DNA of 64,000 bases from Alphaproteobacteria bacterium (GCA_024279035.1 JAJRSA010000037.1:62001-126000), one strand, 5' to 3'. Shown: positions 24,653-35,134, counted from the stretch's first letter. Notes: generated by a model not told the origin, from the letters alone. Translations and numbers: made by a program.

Positions 24653-27256
24653 ATGTTAAATATAGAACGTTTTTTTGAAAAACACAGAGTAGTAGGCATG
24701 AAATCACAAATTGTGATTTTGTTTGTGAGTATCTGCGTCTCATTTGCTTTCTATGATTTGAGTAATATGGTTGCTACAAGTAAGTTGGAGGAGATTGAGA
24801 GTAAAAGAAAAAATGATGTTGAAGTCGTTATTAATGAAGACTTCTTTGCCTTGGAGGATGCTTTTATGGGGGTAATGGAACTTATTAAAATGTCTCCAAT
24901 TCAAGTCTTAAAGTCAAAACGAGATCATGTTTTTCGTCATGATAAATTGTCATCTGTTTTTTGGGTAGATGCCAAAGAATTGTCATTATCAAACAATATA
25001 AATTTAGTGCCGTTACTTAACCATTACTCAAAACGAGATTTAGAAAAGTATATAACGCCAAAAAATATCCAAAAATTAAAAGAGACATACAAGGGCTTTT
25101 CTAAAGAAAATATAGGTTTAGTTAAAAATATAGAGATTAAATCTAATATTCAGACTTTCTCAGAGTCGGGATGGGCGAGTGAAAATAGTGTCCTGATGCT
25201 TGCATCACTTATTCGGTCAAGTGATGGAAATTTAGGGGTTTTATTAGCTATTTCAAATACAAGTGCGATCTTCCGCAGTTTTTCAGCCTATGACAATGTT
25301 GGGCTAGAACGTTTTTCTATAAAATTTGAAGGAGAGGGTGAAAATATTCTAACGAGATCCTCAATTGATAGACCTTTTCGGTCCAAAGAGTTGAAACACT
25401 CGTTTATGCATGCGGACTTTAATCGTATTTATAAGGTTGAGACCTTTTTAAAGCCAATATATACAGAGATAGTATTGCGCGCCATTCCATGGATTGTTCT
25501 TATTATATCTCTTTCTGCTTCGTATGTTTATATAGCATTTAGGTATTATGCCGCTAAACGAGCTTTTGAGATGGAACAGTTAAATCAAGTATTGGCTGAT
25601 AAAAACATAGCCCTAAAAACAGAAATTAAGAAGCGGGAACGTATGCACAGTACAAGTCGTCAGTCGGAGCAAGAAAATAAAGCTATTATTAATGCCCTTA
25701 ATGAAGTTATTTTTGAGTTAGATATTGAAGGTAAAATTTGTTTTATCAATGATGCGTGGTGCCGTGTTACAGGGTATGATTTAGCAGAGTCAATTGGAAA
25801 GCTTCTCTTCTCCTACATTACTGAAGAAGAAGGGGTGTCGCAAACTGAAAAGCTTCAGGATTTAATTCAGGGAAAAACAGCAGCTTATAATGTATTCTTT
25901 CGTTTAAAAACCAAAGCAGGAGAAGATAAACCTGTTGAAATGGTTATTTCTATGCTGAGACAAGATCACGAAAAAAATCTACGGATTGTAGGGACGTTAA
26001 TTGATCTCGATGAAAAAGAAAAAGCAGAGCAAGCGGTTGAGAAGGCTGAAGAGAATTACAAGCGGATCTGGAAAAATGCGGCAAATGGAATTTATGAGCT
26101 AGGGTTAGATGGACAATTAATCTCTGCTAACCCAGCGATGGCAAGTATTTTGGGGTATGAGTCTCCCGAACAGATGATACGCTCGATTACGAATATGAGT
26201 AATATGATTTATGTGTCCCCACATGAAAAGGAAGAAAAAATGAAAGAAGCCAATGATGGCGCTATAAACAAGAAATTTGAAATTAAGGCCTATAGAAAAG
26301 ACGGAGAAGAAATATGGCTCCATGAATTTATTCAATTTGTTGTGGATGAAGAGGGCAATACAAGGCATTTTGAGGGCACAATTGATGATATAACAGACCG
26401 TAAAAATGCAGATATAGCACTGAAAAGAGCCAAGGCAGAATCCGATATGGCAAACCGAGCTAAATCTGAATTTTTGGCGAACATGAGTCATGAATTACGA
26501 ACACCGCTTAACAGCATTATTGGTTTTGCTGAGGTCATTAGAGATCAAGTCATGGGAGAGATTGGAGATCCCATCTATAGTGAATATGCAGGAGAGGTTT
26601 ATAAAAGTGGAACGGGTCTTCTTTCAATTCTTAATCAAATCCTAGATGTGTCTAAGATAGAGTCTGGTGATCGTGAACTCAATGAAAGTCTTGTTAAATT
26701 ATCAAAAACCTCTACGGATACGCTTCAATTGTTTTCTGAAAAAATCAAAGAAAAACAGCTTACAGTGGTGAATACTATTGATGATAGTATGATTGATCTT
26801 ATTGCTGAAGAACGCTCTGTAAAACAAATGCTCTACAATCTTCTTTCTAATGCCGTCAAATTCACCTCTCATAAGGGCACAATTTCTTTGCTTATGTCAC
26901 TTGATGATGATGAGAGTCTCCGTGTTTCCGTGAAAGATACAGGGGAAGGATTAATGCCAGATCAACTTGAACGGGCACTGAAGCCATTTGATTTGTTAGA
27001 TGGAGACCATTCGCGTGAAAAATATGGAACAGGGTTAGGGTTGACGCTGGTAAAATTACTGATGGATATGCATGGTGGGCGCATTGATATGCAATCAGAG
27101 AAAGATGTAGGCACAACGGTTAGCCTTGTTTTCCCAAAAGAGCGTCTTCGAAGAAGAAAAGAGGAGGATATATCTGAGGATCTAACAACGGAGATAAACC
27201 CTATTAATTTAGAAGGGGCTGATGTTTTTAGTGTAGGAAATAAAAGTGTGCATTAA
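24653..27256 (+). CDS. Membrane PAS-PAS sensor histidine kinase
   Basis: An 867-residue kinase. A first helix at about residues 18-36 and a second at about 275-296 enclose a roughly 235-residue extracytoplasmic sensor with no motif I recognise. A coiled segment (AFEMEQLNQVLADKNIALK) leads to two PAS domains (about 345-460 and 470-590, the second ending FEGTIDDITDRKNADIAL). The HisKA phospho-site is H613 (NMSHELRTPLNSI), and the ATPase part shows NLLSNAVKF, VKDTGEGL and YGTGLGLTLVKLLMDMHGG. There is no receiver domain. It resembles PleC/DivJ-type cell-cycle kinases in layout, but assignment is not possible. An AGGAA site precedes the ATG. Confidence 0.9.
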   Translation: MLNIERFFEKHRVVGMKSQIVILFVSICVSFAFYDLSNMVATSKLEEIESKRKNDVEVVINEDFFALEDAFMGVMELIKMSPIQVLKSKRDHVFRHDKLSSVFWVDAKELSLSNNINLVPLLNHYSKRDLEKYITPKNIQKLKETYKGFSKENIGLVKNIEIKSNIQTFSESGWASENSVLMLASLIRSSDGNLGVLLAISNTSAIFRSFSAYDNVGLERFSIKFEGEGENILTRSSIDRPFRSKELKHSFMHADFNRIYKVETFLKPIYTEIVLRAIPWIVLIISLSASYVYIAFRYYAAKRAFEMEQLNQVLADKNIALKTEIKKRERMHSTSRQSEQENKAIINALNEVIFELDIEGKICFINDAWCRVTGYDLAESIGKLLFSYITEEEGVSQTEKLQDLIQGKTAAYNVFFRLKTKAGEDKPVEMVISMLRQDHEKNLRIVGTLIDLDEKEKAEQAVEKAEENYKRIWKNAANGIYELGLDGQLISANPAMASILGYESPEQMIRSITNMSNMIYVSPHEKEEKMKEANDGAINKKFEIKAYRKDGEEIWLHEFIQFVVDEEGNTRHFEGTIDDITDRKNADIALKRAKAESDMANRAKSEFLANMSHELRTPLNSIIGFAEVIRDQVMGEIGDPIYSEYAGEVYKSGTGLLSILNQILDVSKIESGDRELNESLVKLSKTSTDTLQLFSEKIKEKQLTVVNTIDDSMIDLIAEERSVKQMLYNLLSNAVKFTSHKGTISLLMSLDDDESLRVSVKDTGEGLMPDQLERALKPFDLLDGDHSREKYGTGLGLTLVKLLMDMHGGRIDMQSEKDVGTTVSLVFPKERLRRRKEEDISEDLTTEINPINLEGADVFSVGNKSVH

Positions 27257-27385
27257 GTGGGGTATTGAGGAGTCAATTTAAGGGCTTTTGCACAACATTC
27301 CCAGCAAATGACATGGCTCTTCTTGCGTTTTCAAACATAATTTGCCAAAAAGGGAGACGTTAACATTTTATAGAAGAACGCTCTC

Positions 27386-29617
27386 ATGGCAAAAGCCCCC
27401 GTCAAAACTGAAGAAATCATCCTTGATATGCCCCTGACAGAGGCGCTCTCCGAGCGCTATCTCTCTTATGCACTCTCGACCATCATGAGCAGATCTCTGC
27501 CTGATGTGCGAGATGGGTTGAAGCCTGTGCATCGACGAGTGCTCTATGCGATGTATCAGTTGAAGCTTCACCCCAATCAAAGCCCTAAGAAATGCGCGCG
27601 AGTTGTCGGGGATGTGATTGGTAAGTTTCACCCTCACGGAGATCAATCTGTCTATGATGCGCTTGTGCGTTTGGCGCAGGATTTTTCTGTGCGCTATCCT
27701 CTTGTGGATGGACAGGGGAATTTTGGGAATATTGATGGCGATAATGCGGCCGCGATGCGGTACACAGAATCTAAAATGACAGAGACCGCCATTCGTCTCT
27801 TGGAAGGCATAGATCAAGATGCCGTTGATTTTCGAGAGACCTATGATGGGGAAACAAAAGAACCTATTGTTTTGCCTGCTAATTTCCCAAACCTCCTCGC
27901 CAATGGATCAACAGGGATTGCAGTGGGGATGGCCACCAATATTCCTCCTCATAATGTCTCTGAGCTCTGTGATGCGATGCTTATGATCTTGGAGGGTGAT
28001 CCAAGCATTAAAGAGTTAATGAAAGTCGTCAAAGGCCCTGATTTTCCAACGGGGGGTACCTTGGTTGAATCACAAGAAACACTTCTTTGTGCCTATGAAA
28101 CAGGGCGAGGCTCCTTTCGTCTCCGAGCAAAATGGGAGAAGGAAGAGTTAGGGCAAGGGCAATATCAAATCATTGTCACTGAAATTCCCTATCAAGTGCA
28201 AAAATCTAAGCTGATTGAGCGCATTGCCGATCTCATCCTCTCTAAAAAAATCCCTATTCTTGATGATGTGGTGGATGAGAGCACCGAAGATATTCGTGTT
28301 GTGTTGACTCCCAAAAGTCGCAATATAGAGCCTGAAATCTTGATGGAAGCTCTGTTTAGAAACTGTGACCTTGAAAATCGGTTTGCAATGAATATGAATG
28401 CGCTCGATGGGGGGCTTGTCCCCAAAGTCATGAATTTAAAAGAAATTCTTCAAGCTTTCCTCAAGCATCGCCAGAAAGTTCTTGTGCGTGAATCGCATTA
28501 CCGCCTTGAAAAAGTCCTTCACCGTTTGAATGTGTTGGAAGGCTATCTTGTCGTTTATCTCAATATTGATGAAGTTATTCGTATTATTCGTTATGAGGAC
28601 GATCCTAAGGCGTCTTTGATGGAAATTTTTTCTCTCAATGATGAGCAGGCAGAAGCTATTCTCAATATGCGGTTGCGCTCTTTGCGTAAATTGGAAGAGA
28701 TGGAAATTCGGACAGAGCTAGAGAAGCTTGAAAAGGAACGAGATGCGCTCCAAGCCTTAATTAAATCAGAAACCAAGCAATGGGGCGTGATCAAAAAGCA
28801 AATCATTCAAATGCAAAAAGAGTATGGGCTGGATACAGATCTTGGAGCACGACGCACAAGGATTGGCTCCGTCCCAACGCCTATGGTGGTAGACCTCGAC
28901 CAGATCATGATTGAAAAAGAAGCCATTAGTGTCGTGATTTCTGCTAAAGGCTGGATCAAAGCTATGAAAGGGCACGGTGTGAAGGCCAAAGACATTAAAT
29001 ATAAAGATGGAGACAGGCATGGACATGTCTTAGAAGCCTATACAACGGATAAAATCCTCCTTTTGGCCAGTAATGGACGAGTCTATACATTGGCAGGAGA
29101 TAAGCTCCCCTCTGGGCGTGGCTTTGGAGACCCTGTGCGTTTGGTTATAGATCTCCCCAATGACGCCGATATTGTGGATGTTATACTGTATAAGTCTGTG
29201 GATAAGTTTTTAATCGCCAGCTCAGATGGACGAGGGTTTGTTGTCAAAGCCGAAGATCTTCTCGCTCAAACCAAGACAGGGAAACAGGTTTTGAATGTCT
29301 CAGGCCAAGTTGAAGCTGTCTTGTGTGTTAGACTAGAAGAGAAGGCTGATCACGTTGCCACCATCGGAAAAAACAGAAAACTTCTGGCCTTTCCTCTCAC
29401 TGAAGTACCAGAAATGGGACGAGGGAAGGGCGTTATCCTCCAAAAATATAAAGATGGCGGGATCAGTGACCTCAAGACATTCACTCTAGAGCAAGGCCTA
29501 AGCTATAAATATGGGGCAGGGGAGACAACCGTCGATGATCTTATGCCATGGCTCGGAAAACGCGCCCAAGCGGGACGTTTGCCACCAAATGGCTTTCCTC
29601 GGAATAATAAGTTTTAG
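27386..29617 (+). CDS. parC: DNA topoisomerase IV subunit A
   Basis: ParC is the breakage-reunion subunit of the decatenating topoisomerase; its partner parE is not in the window. The 743 residues start with [20 protein letters not shown]. The catalytic tyrosine is Y126 in AAMRYTESK, and the quinolone-site region reads [37 protein letters not shown] and a C-terminal beta-propeller-like region ([30 protein letters not shown]) follow. The shorter C-terminal domain and the absence of a GyrA box favour ParC over GyrA. Confidence 0.94.
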   Translation: MAKAPVKTEEIILDMPLTEALSERYLSYALSTIMSRSLPDVRDGLKPVHRRVLYAMYQLKLHPNQSPKKCARVVGDVIGKFHPHGDQSVYDALVRLAQDFSVRYPLVDGQGNFGNIDGDNAAAMRYTESKMTETAIRLLEGIDQDAVDFRETYDGETKEPIVLPANFPNLLANGSTGIAVGMATNIPPHNVSELCDAMLMILEGDPSIKELMKVVKGPDFPTGGTLVESQETLLCAYETGRGSFRLRAKWEKEELGQGQYQIIVTEIPYQVQKSKLIERIADLILSKKIPILDDVVDESTEDIRVVLTPKSRNIEPEILMEALFRNCDLENRFAMNMNALDGGLVPKVMNLKEILQAFLKHRQKVLVRESHYRLEKVLHRLNVLEGYLVVYLNIDEVIRIIRYEDDPKASLMEIFSLNDEQAEAILNMRLRSLRKLEEMEIRTELEKLEKERDALQALIKSETKQWGVIKKQIIQMQKEYGLDTDLGARRTRIGSVPTPMVVDLDQIMIEKEAISVVISAKGWIKAMKGHGVKAKDIKYKDGDRHGHVLEAYTTDKILLLASNGRVYTLAGDKLPSGRGFGDPVRLVIDLPNDADIVDVILYKSVDKFLIASSDGRGFVVKAEDLLAQTKTGKQVLNVSGQVEAVLCVRLEEKADHVATIGKNRKLLAFPLTEVPEMGRGKGVILQKYKDGGISDLKTFTLEQGLSYKYGAGETTVDDLMPWLGKRAQAGRLPPNGFPRNNKF

Positions 29618-29724
29618 GGCTTTCACACAAATTTAAGATCATGCATTAAAACTGTCCGTTTTTGTATAAGTAATGTTTTTTATAAGTATGTAAATATATA
29701 TATTAATTTTCATATTTTGTTAAT

Positions 29725-30156
29725 TTAATTCTTTTTCCGCCTATACCCCTCAATTCCGATCTCATCAAGCTCTATGGCTTCTTTCTTGGCGCGTTCTTTG
29801 CGTTCTTTGTCTTTGCGGGTGCGGTGGACAATTTCTGTTTTTTTGAGGGTTTCGAAGGCGGTGCGGATATCGTCTTGGGCAAGAGTGATACGGGTTTCTA
29901 GTTTTTCTAAATCCAGATCAGCTTGATCTATCTTTGCTTTGGCGCTCATGAGAAAGTTTGAGAAAGACAGTTGGAGGAGGACATCATTGTCCATCTTTTC
30001 TGCAACACGAGACTCTGTTTCAATTTGGTCTTGAATGGTTTTCTTGTCTGTGTCCAAGGTCTCTTGCTCACGGTAGAGACGTGCGAGGATCTTCTGTTTT
30101 TCATCGACAGCGTGTTTTTGTATGTGAATAAGGGACTCAAGCTTCGCCATCGACAT
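29725..30156 (-). CDS. fliJ: FliJ-like flagellar export chaperone
   Basis: A 143-residue, almost wholly helical coiled-coil protein rich in Lys/Glu (for example KARLYREQETLDTDKK-like stretches and RKDKERKERAKKEAIELDE). Sequence alone would say only coiled coil. Its position directly after fliI, which it overlaps by 20 bp, identifies it as the FliJ stalk of the export ATPase. ATG 30156 has AGGA a few nt upstream; ATG 30150 is an alternative. Confidence 0.78.
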   Translation of the reverse strand: MSMAKLESLIHIQKHAVDEKQKILARLYREQETLDTDKKTIQDQIETESRVAEKMDNDVLLQLSFSNFLMSAKAKIDQADLDLEKLETRITLAQDDIRTAFETLKKTEIVHRTRKDKERKERAKKEAIELDEIGIEGYRRKKN

Positions 30157-31480
30157 TCATTCCTATGATTTGTGCAAGAGCGGTAAAGGACTCTTCAATG
30201 GTGGAGCTGTCGCCTTTGCTTTGGCTGAGAAAGCTTTCTATCGCAGGATAAATTTCTATAGCACGGTCAACAAGTGGATCACTCCCTTTTCGATATGCAC
30301 CAAGTCGAATAAGCTCTGCCATGTCTTCATAGGTGCTGATAAGGTGTTTAGCAGTTTTTATAATCTCATTTTGTTCATCACTAAACGCCATTGGAAGAGA
30401 GCGAGAAATGGATTTAAGTACATTAATGGCAGGATAGCGCCCTCGCTCTGCGATTTCGCGTTGCATGATGATATGCCCGTCTAAAATACCGCGTACCGCA
30501 TCCGAGATAGGTTCATTTTCATCATCTCCTTCGACAAGGACAGAGAACAAACCTGTAATTGCACCTTGTCCTTCTATTCCAGGGCCAGCGCGCTCTAAGA
30601 GTTTAGAGAGTTCTCCAAAAGTTGTGGGAGGGTAGCCTTTGGCGGTGGGGGGTTCTCCTGCCGAAAGCCCAATTTCACGTTGTGCCATCGCAAAACGCGT
30701 GACGGAATCCATTAGACAGAGCACTTGGCGCTTCTGTTCTCGAAAATATTCTGCAACCGAAAGAGTGATATAGGCGGCTTGACGACGCATAAGGGCGGGT
30801 TCATCTCCTGTTGCCACAATCACGACAGAGCGTTTGAGGCCCTCTTCACCAAGATCATCTTCTAGAAATTCCTGAACTTCTCGTCCCCTTTCTCCTATCA
30901 GACCAATGACAGAGACATCTGCCACTGTATAGCGTGCCATCATCGAGAGAAGAACAGACTTCCCAACCCCAGATCCAGAGAAAATCCCCATGCGTTGTCC
31001 CTGACAAATGGCCGTGAAAGTGTTGACGGCTCGGACACCAAGATCAAGTTTTTCTCCGATCCGTGTACGCTGATGCGCAGGGGGAGGGGTGTTACGGATG
31101 GGAATAGAGGTTTTTCCTTCAATCAGAGGGCCTTTGCCATCTATGGGTTCTCCTAGGCCATTTAAGACTCGTCCAAGCCAGTGTTCAGAAGGGTAAATGA
31201 AAGGCTCTGTGTTGCTAAAGGCGGCCTTACAGCCTAATCCAATGCCTTCTAACGCTCCAAAAGGCAGGAGAATGGCGCAGTGATCTTCAAATCCGATAAC
31301 TTCACACGGAACAAGAGGTTTATTCTCGGGGCGAAGATTGACACGTGCCCCAACGGTTAAATCGGTCCCAAATCCCTTTATTTTGATCATTAATCCAAGG
31401 ACTTTGGTGACTTCTCCATATATCTCATGGGGAGGTATCTTTTTAAGGAACGCAAGTGTGTTTTCAGCATGCCGAGTCAT
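30137..31480 (-). CDS. fliI: Flagellum-specific ATPase FliI
   Basis: This is the ATPase of the flagellar type III export apparatus, related to the F1 beta subunit. The 447-residue protein has Walker A at about 168-175 (GSGVGKSV), GLIGERGREVQEFLEDDLG, Walker B in VLCLMDSVTRFAMAQREIGL, and SAGEPPTAKGYPPTTFGELS. The C-terminal helices contain ADLIRLGAY-like ELIRLGAYRKGSDPLVDRAI. It is followed by fliJ. It runs divergently from ctrA across 127 bp, so TTAA repeats there could serve both genes; CtrA controls flagellar genes in many alphaproteobacteria. Confidence 0.95.
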   Translation of the reverse strand: MTRHAENTLAFLKKIPPHEIYGEVTKVLGLMIKIKGFGTDLTVGARVNLRPENKPLVPCEVIGFEDHCAILLPFGALEGIGLGCKAAFSNTEPFIYPSEHWLGRVLNGLGEPIDGKGPLIEGKTSIPIRNTPPPAHQRTRIGEKLDLGVRAVNTFTAICQGQRMGIFSGSGVGKSVLLSMMARYTVADVSVIGLIGERGREVQEFLEDDLGEEGLKRSVVIVATGDEPALMRRQAAYITLSVAEYFREQKRQVLCLMDSVTRFAMAQREIGLSAGEPPTAKGYPPTTFGELSKLLERAGPGIEGQGAITGLFSVLVEGDDENEPISDAVRGILDGHIIMQREIAERGRYPAINVLKSISRSLPMAFSDEQNEIIKTAKHLISTYEDMAELIRLGAYRKGSDPLVDRAIEIYPAIESFLSQSKGDSSTIEESFTALAQIIGMNVDGEA

Positions 31481-31503
31481 AATAAATTCAGTATAGCCTT
31501 CTG

Positions 31504-31554
31504 GACTCGAAAAAATGAATAAATTTTAATATTTGTTAACCTTTTTAATATTTG
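31504..31554 (+). promoter_or_regulatory. Putative ctrA/fliI control region with repeated TTAA sites and a GANTC site
   Basis: The 127-bp divergent gap contains TTTTAATATTTG twice (31524-31535 and 31543-31554, 19 bp apart). Between them is GTTAACC. Read together, TTTA-N7-TTAAC at 31525-31540 approximates a CtrA box. GACTC at 31504-31508 is a CcrM-type GANTC methylation site. The same ingredients (CtrA boxes plus GANTC) are known at the Caulobacter ctrA promoter. Confidence 0.5.
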
Positions 31555-31607
31555 ATACACTAGAGAGTAAGAAAAATTAATAAAAACAAGAATAAGGGAA
31601 GAAATCC

Positions 31608-32324
31608 ATGCGTGTTTTGCTCATAGAAGATGATAGTTCAACAGCCAAAAGCATCGAATTGATGCTTAAATCCGAAGGGTATGTGATTGATGTCACAGAT
31701 CTCGGAGAGGAGGGCGTAGACCTAGGGAAAGTCTATGATTACGATATTATTATTCTTGATCTCATGTTGCCAGATATGGATGGATTTGATGTTTTAAAGC
31801 AAATGCGGGATGCAAAAGTTGAAACGCCTATCCTTATTTTGTCTGGGTTAGGAGAAATGGAAAATAAAATTAAAGGACTAGGCTATGGTGCGGATGATTA
31901 TTTAACCAAACCCTTTGATAAGCGCGAATTGGTTGCACGCCTTCAGGCCATCGTGCGTCGATCTCAAGGCCATGCACAAAGCCAAATTGAAATTGGAAAA
32001 TTGAATATAAATCTGGATTCTCGGACAGTGGATGTTGATGATGAACGTGTCCATCTGACAGGAAAAGAATACGGAATCTTGGAATTGATGGCTCTGCGTA
32101 AGGGGACAACCCTGACCAAAGAAGCATTCCTCAATCATTTGTATGGAGGAATGGATGAACCAGAGCTCAAAATTATAGATGTTTTCATCTGCAAACTCCG
32201 CAAAAAACTAGAAGTCGCTACAGGTGGAGACAGCTACGTCGAAACCGTCTGGGGACGAGGCTATGTCCTCCGCGAACCTAAAGGCGCGGCCAATAGTGGC
32301 GCGAAGAAGAAGGTCGCTGGGTAA
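31608..32324 (+). CDS. ctrA: Cell-cycle response regulator CtrA
   Basis: The master regulator of cell-cycle, division and flagellar genes in alphaproteobacteria. The 238-residue protein begins MRVLLIEDD, has the phosphoacceptor D51 ([13 protein letters not shown]) and reads [20 protein letters not shown] through [15 protein letters not shown]. The OmpR-type DNA-binding half carries [49 protein letters not shown] and [14 protein letters not shown], all typical of CtrA. GGGAAGAAA precedes the ATG. A lysine-rich tail ends the protein. The upstream region suggests autoregulation. Confidence 0.96.
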   Translation: MRVLLIEDDSSTAKSIELMLKSEGYVIDVTDLGEEGVDLGKVYDYDIIILDLMLPDMDGFDVLKQMRDAKVETPILILSGLGEMENKIKGLGYGADDYLTKPFDKRELVARLQAIVRRSQGHAQSQIEIGKLNINLDSRTVDVDDERVHLTGKEYGILELMALRKGTTLTKEAFLNHLYGGMDEPELKIIDVFICKLRKKLEVATGGDSYVETVWGRGYVLREPKGAANSGAKKKVAG

Positions 32325-32415
32325 GGCATCTTCCTAATATCCCTTCTTTTTATTTTTTACATTTGTTTATCATCATGATAAGACAGTAAGCACTAAATCT
32401 TTACGGGGAGATCTA

Positions 32416-32979
32416 ATGTTTACATCACTACCGAACTTAATGACGATGGCGCGGATTGTTGTTATTCCGTTGATTATTCTGCTGTTGTATATACCTTCTG
32501 CTGTGGCGGCATGGGGGGCTTTGGCGTTGTATATTTTAGCGGCAGTGACGGATTTCTTTGATGGGTATTTTGCACGGAAGATGAATGAAGTCTCTGATTT
32601 TGGAAAATTTTTAGATCCGATTGCGGATAAAATTCTAGTGGGAAGCTTATTGGTGGTTTTGGCGGCCATTGATCGCTTGGACGGGATATGGATTGTCCCT
32701 GCGGTTGTGATTATGGTTCGAGAATTTTTAGTGTCGGGATTGCGCGAATATCTAGGCCCTAAGAATGTGAGCGTGCCTGTGACTCAGCTTGCAAAATGGA
32801 AAACAACATTACAGATGGTGGCGCTTGGCTTTTTGATTATTGGAGATTATGGAGATGTGCTTATCCCCTCTACACTTTTAATCGGTCAAATAGGCTTGAC
32901 GATTGCGGCCATTATGACGGCCGTTACAGGATGGCATTATATGAAAGTTGGCCTTGTGCATATGAGAGAGGGAGGATAA
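32416..32979 (+). CDS. pgsA: CDP-diacylglycerol--glycerol-3-phosphate 3-phosphatidyltransferase
   Basis: An inner-membrane enzyme for the committed step of phosphatidylglycerol synthesis. The CDP-alcohol phosphotransferase motif is complete: D46, D49, G50, A53, R54, G63, D67 and D71 in TDFFDGYFARKMNEVSDFGK and FLDPIADK. The start FTSLPNLMTMARIVVIPLI is typical, and four to six hydrophobic helices are visible. GGGGAG is near the ATG. pyrD begins immediately after its stop (0 bp gap). Confidence 0.94.
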   Translation: MFTSLPNLMTMARIVVIPLIILLLYIPSAVAAWGALALYILAAVTDFFDGYFARKMNEVSDFGKFLDPIADKILVGSLLVVLAAIDRLDGIWIVPAVVIMVREFLVSGLREYLGPKNVSVPVTQLAKWKTTLQMVALGFLIIGDYGDVLIPSTLLIGQIGLTIAAIMTAVTGWHYMKVGLVHMREGG

Positions 32980-34065
32980 ATGTATGATTTTATAAAACCT
33001 CTTATTTTCAAACTCCAACCTGAAATGGCGCATAGACTGACAATTAAAGCCTTGAGGTCTGGGCTCTCTCCTCGATGTGGATCAAAGAATGACTCTTCTC
33101 TTCGTACGGAAATATGTGGACTTACATTTTCTAATCCTATTGGGTTAGCTGCTGGTTTTGATAAGAATGCAGAGGCTTTGTTTGGGATATTAGGTATGGG
33201 ATTTGGCTTTGCCGAAATGGGGACTGTCACGCCTAATCCGCAAGAGGGAAATCCTTGCCCTCGTATCTTTCGTCATGTACCAACGGGATCTGTCATTAAT
33301 AGGATGGGGTTTCCCAATGAAGGTCTTGGCGTTTTTAAAGATAATCTCAAAAAATTTAGAGACAAACATCCTGCTCTTAAAGCTCCGATAGGAGTGAATA
33401 TTGGGATGAATAAAGATCAAACAGACCCAGAAAAAGACTATATATTACTCATTCAAGAGCTGGGGCAGTATGCAGATTACTTAACAGTGAATGTCTCTTC
33501 TCCCAATACGCCAGGGCTAAGAGATTTGCAAAACCCTGCCTTTCTTGCTCCTTTTTTAACAAACCTGATGGCAGAAAAAGATAAGCTTGAAAATAAACCT
33601 CCTTTGCTTGTAAAGCTTGCTCCAGATTTAAGTGAAGAGCAAATTTCCTCTATTTCTAAGGTGCTTTTAGAGGTCGGAATTGATGGGATTATCCTTACAA
33701 ATACAACTTTGGATCGTCCTGATAGCCTTCCCAGCACATTTGCACAAGAAAAAGGGGGACTGAGTGGGGCTTTGCTCAAGGCAAAATCAACTGAGATCAT
33801 TGCGCAGTTTTACCATGATACACAAGGACGCCTCCCTATTATTGGGATCGGAGGCGTTTCAACCGCAGATGATGTGATAGAAAAAATGAGGGCAGGGGCA
33901 TCTTTAGTGCAACTTTATACAGCTCTTGTTTATCATGGCCCCGCACTCCCTCGTCAAATATGTCAGGATCTGGGGGCATTTTTAAAAGAAAAAAACTATA
34001 AAAATATTTCAGAGTTGGTAGGAGAAGACCATAAGAATAAAGAGACATCTAGCGCGCGTGCCTAA
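32980..34065 (+). CDS. pyrD: Dihydroorotate dehydrogenase (quinone), class 2
   Basis: A membrane-associated flavoenzyme of pyrimidine synthesis passing electrons to quinone. The 361-residue protein has the class 2 N-terminal extension (DFIKPLIFKLQPEMAHRLTI). It continues with SNPIGLAAGFDKNAEAL, MGFGFAEMGTVTPNPQEGNP, RIFRHVPTGSVINRMGF, NVSSPNTPGLRDLQ with the catalytic serine, VKLAPDLSEEQ, LTNTTLDRP, and the FMN-phosphate loop GIGGVSTADD. The next gene overlaps by 8 bp. Confidence 0.95.
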   Translation: MYDFIKPLIFKLQPEMAHRLTIKALRSGLSPRCGSKNDSSLRTEICGLTFSNPIGLAAGFDKNAEALFGILGMGFGFAEMGTVTPNPQEGNPCPRIFRHVPTGSVINRMGFPNEGLGVFKDNLKKFRDKHPALKAPIGVNIGMNKDQTDPEKDYILLIQELGQYADYLTVNVSSPNTPGLRDLQNPAFLAPFLTNLMAEKDKLENKPPLLVKLAPDLSEEQISSISKVLLEVGIDGIILTNTTLDRPDSLPSTFAQEKGGLSGALLKAKSTEIIAQFYHDTQGRLPIIGIGGVSTADDVIEKMRAGASLVQLYTALVYHGPALPRQICQDLGAFLKEKNYKNISELVGEDHKNKETSSARA

Positions 34066-35131
34066 TCGGTATAAGATCTATGCCGTGGGTACACTGTATG
34101 TCTCAGTGTGCGCACTTTCTCTTGGCTTTATTGCAGGGATGTGGGGGCTTCCTTTTATGGTGATATCTTTGGGGTTAATGGCTTTAGCAGGGTTTTCAGG
34201 CGCAGAATTTTATAAAAACCGTCTCTCTTTCAAAAAAATAAAGAATGATCTTGATGATATATTTGAAAATCAAGAGAAGAAGACAGAGATATTGAAAGTA
34301 AAATTATCTCCTGCCCCTCTTAAACCTGCCCGCCCGCGTGTGAAGGCAAAGAAGAATATGCCGTACAGTGATGCGGTTACAGAAGAACTAATTCACACGG
34401 CCATAGACAAACAGTCTGTAGATGTATTTTTCCAACCCATTGTACGCTTACCCAACAGACGTGTGGTGATGATGGAAGTCTTTGCACGATTACGGACAGG
34501 AAAAGGAAACTCTCTGTCTGCTTCTCACTATATGGAGTTTGCCAAAAGTAAAAACTTACAGGTGCGTTTGGATAATTTGCTTTTACGCCAAAGATTGAAA
34601 GGGATTAAGAAAGATGTACGGCAGGCTGTAAGGCGTTCTTATATGCTCAATATCGAAGAAAACACACTTACAGATTCTCTGTTTATGGAGGATCTCCTCG
34701 TTTTTTTAAAGAGTAATGTACATTTGGCGCCTCGCCTTGTGTTTGAGGTGACACAATTGTCTCTCTCGGCGATGAAAAAAGAAAGTGTGGATATTCTTAA
34801 AGCGCTTACAAAGCTTGGATGTGGACTCTCAATGGATCAGGTGGAAAATCCGCAAATAGATCGTCATTTTATGAAATCTATTGGTGTGAAATACATTAAA
34901 ATCTCTGCAGAACGCTTGAAAGGCTTTGCCTTAAATGATGAGGGCATAAAAATGATACGTCGAATTAAGTCCAGTCTTGCAGAAGATAAAATCCATTTAA
35001 TCTCTGATAAAATAGAAGATGAAAAAACGCTGTGTGAAATTCTTGATCTAGAAATTGATTACGGACAAGGCTATCTCTTTGGTAAACCCACCAGAGAGAT
35101 AGCCACTGCCCGTTTGAAGAAATCAGCGTAG
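34058..35131 (+). CDS. Degenerate EAL-domain membrane protein
   Basis: A 357-residue protein with two N-terminal hydrophobic helices (about residues 8-25 and 28-48), a charged linker, and an EAL-like domain from about 110. The EAL motif reads EVF (MMEVFARLR) and DDFGTG reads SMDQVENP. The KxD site reads KYIKISAERL, while LNIEENTL, VFEVTQ and QGYLFGKP remain. Loss of the key metal aspartates argues against phosphodiesterase activity; it may sense c-di-GMP or act structurally. Similar layouts occur next to pyrD or polarity genes in alphaproteobacteria, but I cannot confirm orthology. The GTG start overlaps pyrD by 8 bp. Confidence 0.78.
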   Translation: MPNRYKIYAVGTLYVSVCALSLGFIAGMWGLPFMVISLGLMALAGFSGAEFYKNRLSFKKIKNDLDDIFENQEKKTEILKVKLSPAPLKPARPRVKAKKNMPYSDAVTEELIHTAIDKQSVDVFFQPIVRLPNRRVVMMEVFARLRTGKGNSLSASHYMEFAKSKNLQVRLDNLLLRQRLKGIKKDVRQAVRRSYMLNIEENTLTDSLFMEDLLVFLKSNVHLAPRLVFEVTQLSLSAMKKESVDILKALTKLGCGLSMDQVENPQIDRHFMKSIGVKYIKISAERLKGFALNDEGIKMIRRIKSSLAEDKIHLISDKIEDEKTLCEILDLEIDYGQGYLFGKPTREIATARLKKSA

Positions 35132-35134
35132 TGT

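Noticed and set aside
27368-27817. Minus-strand 149-codon frame over the start of parC
   Set aside because: It lies antisense to a strongly conserved parC region and has no recognisable motif.
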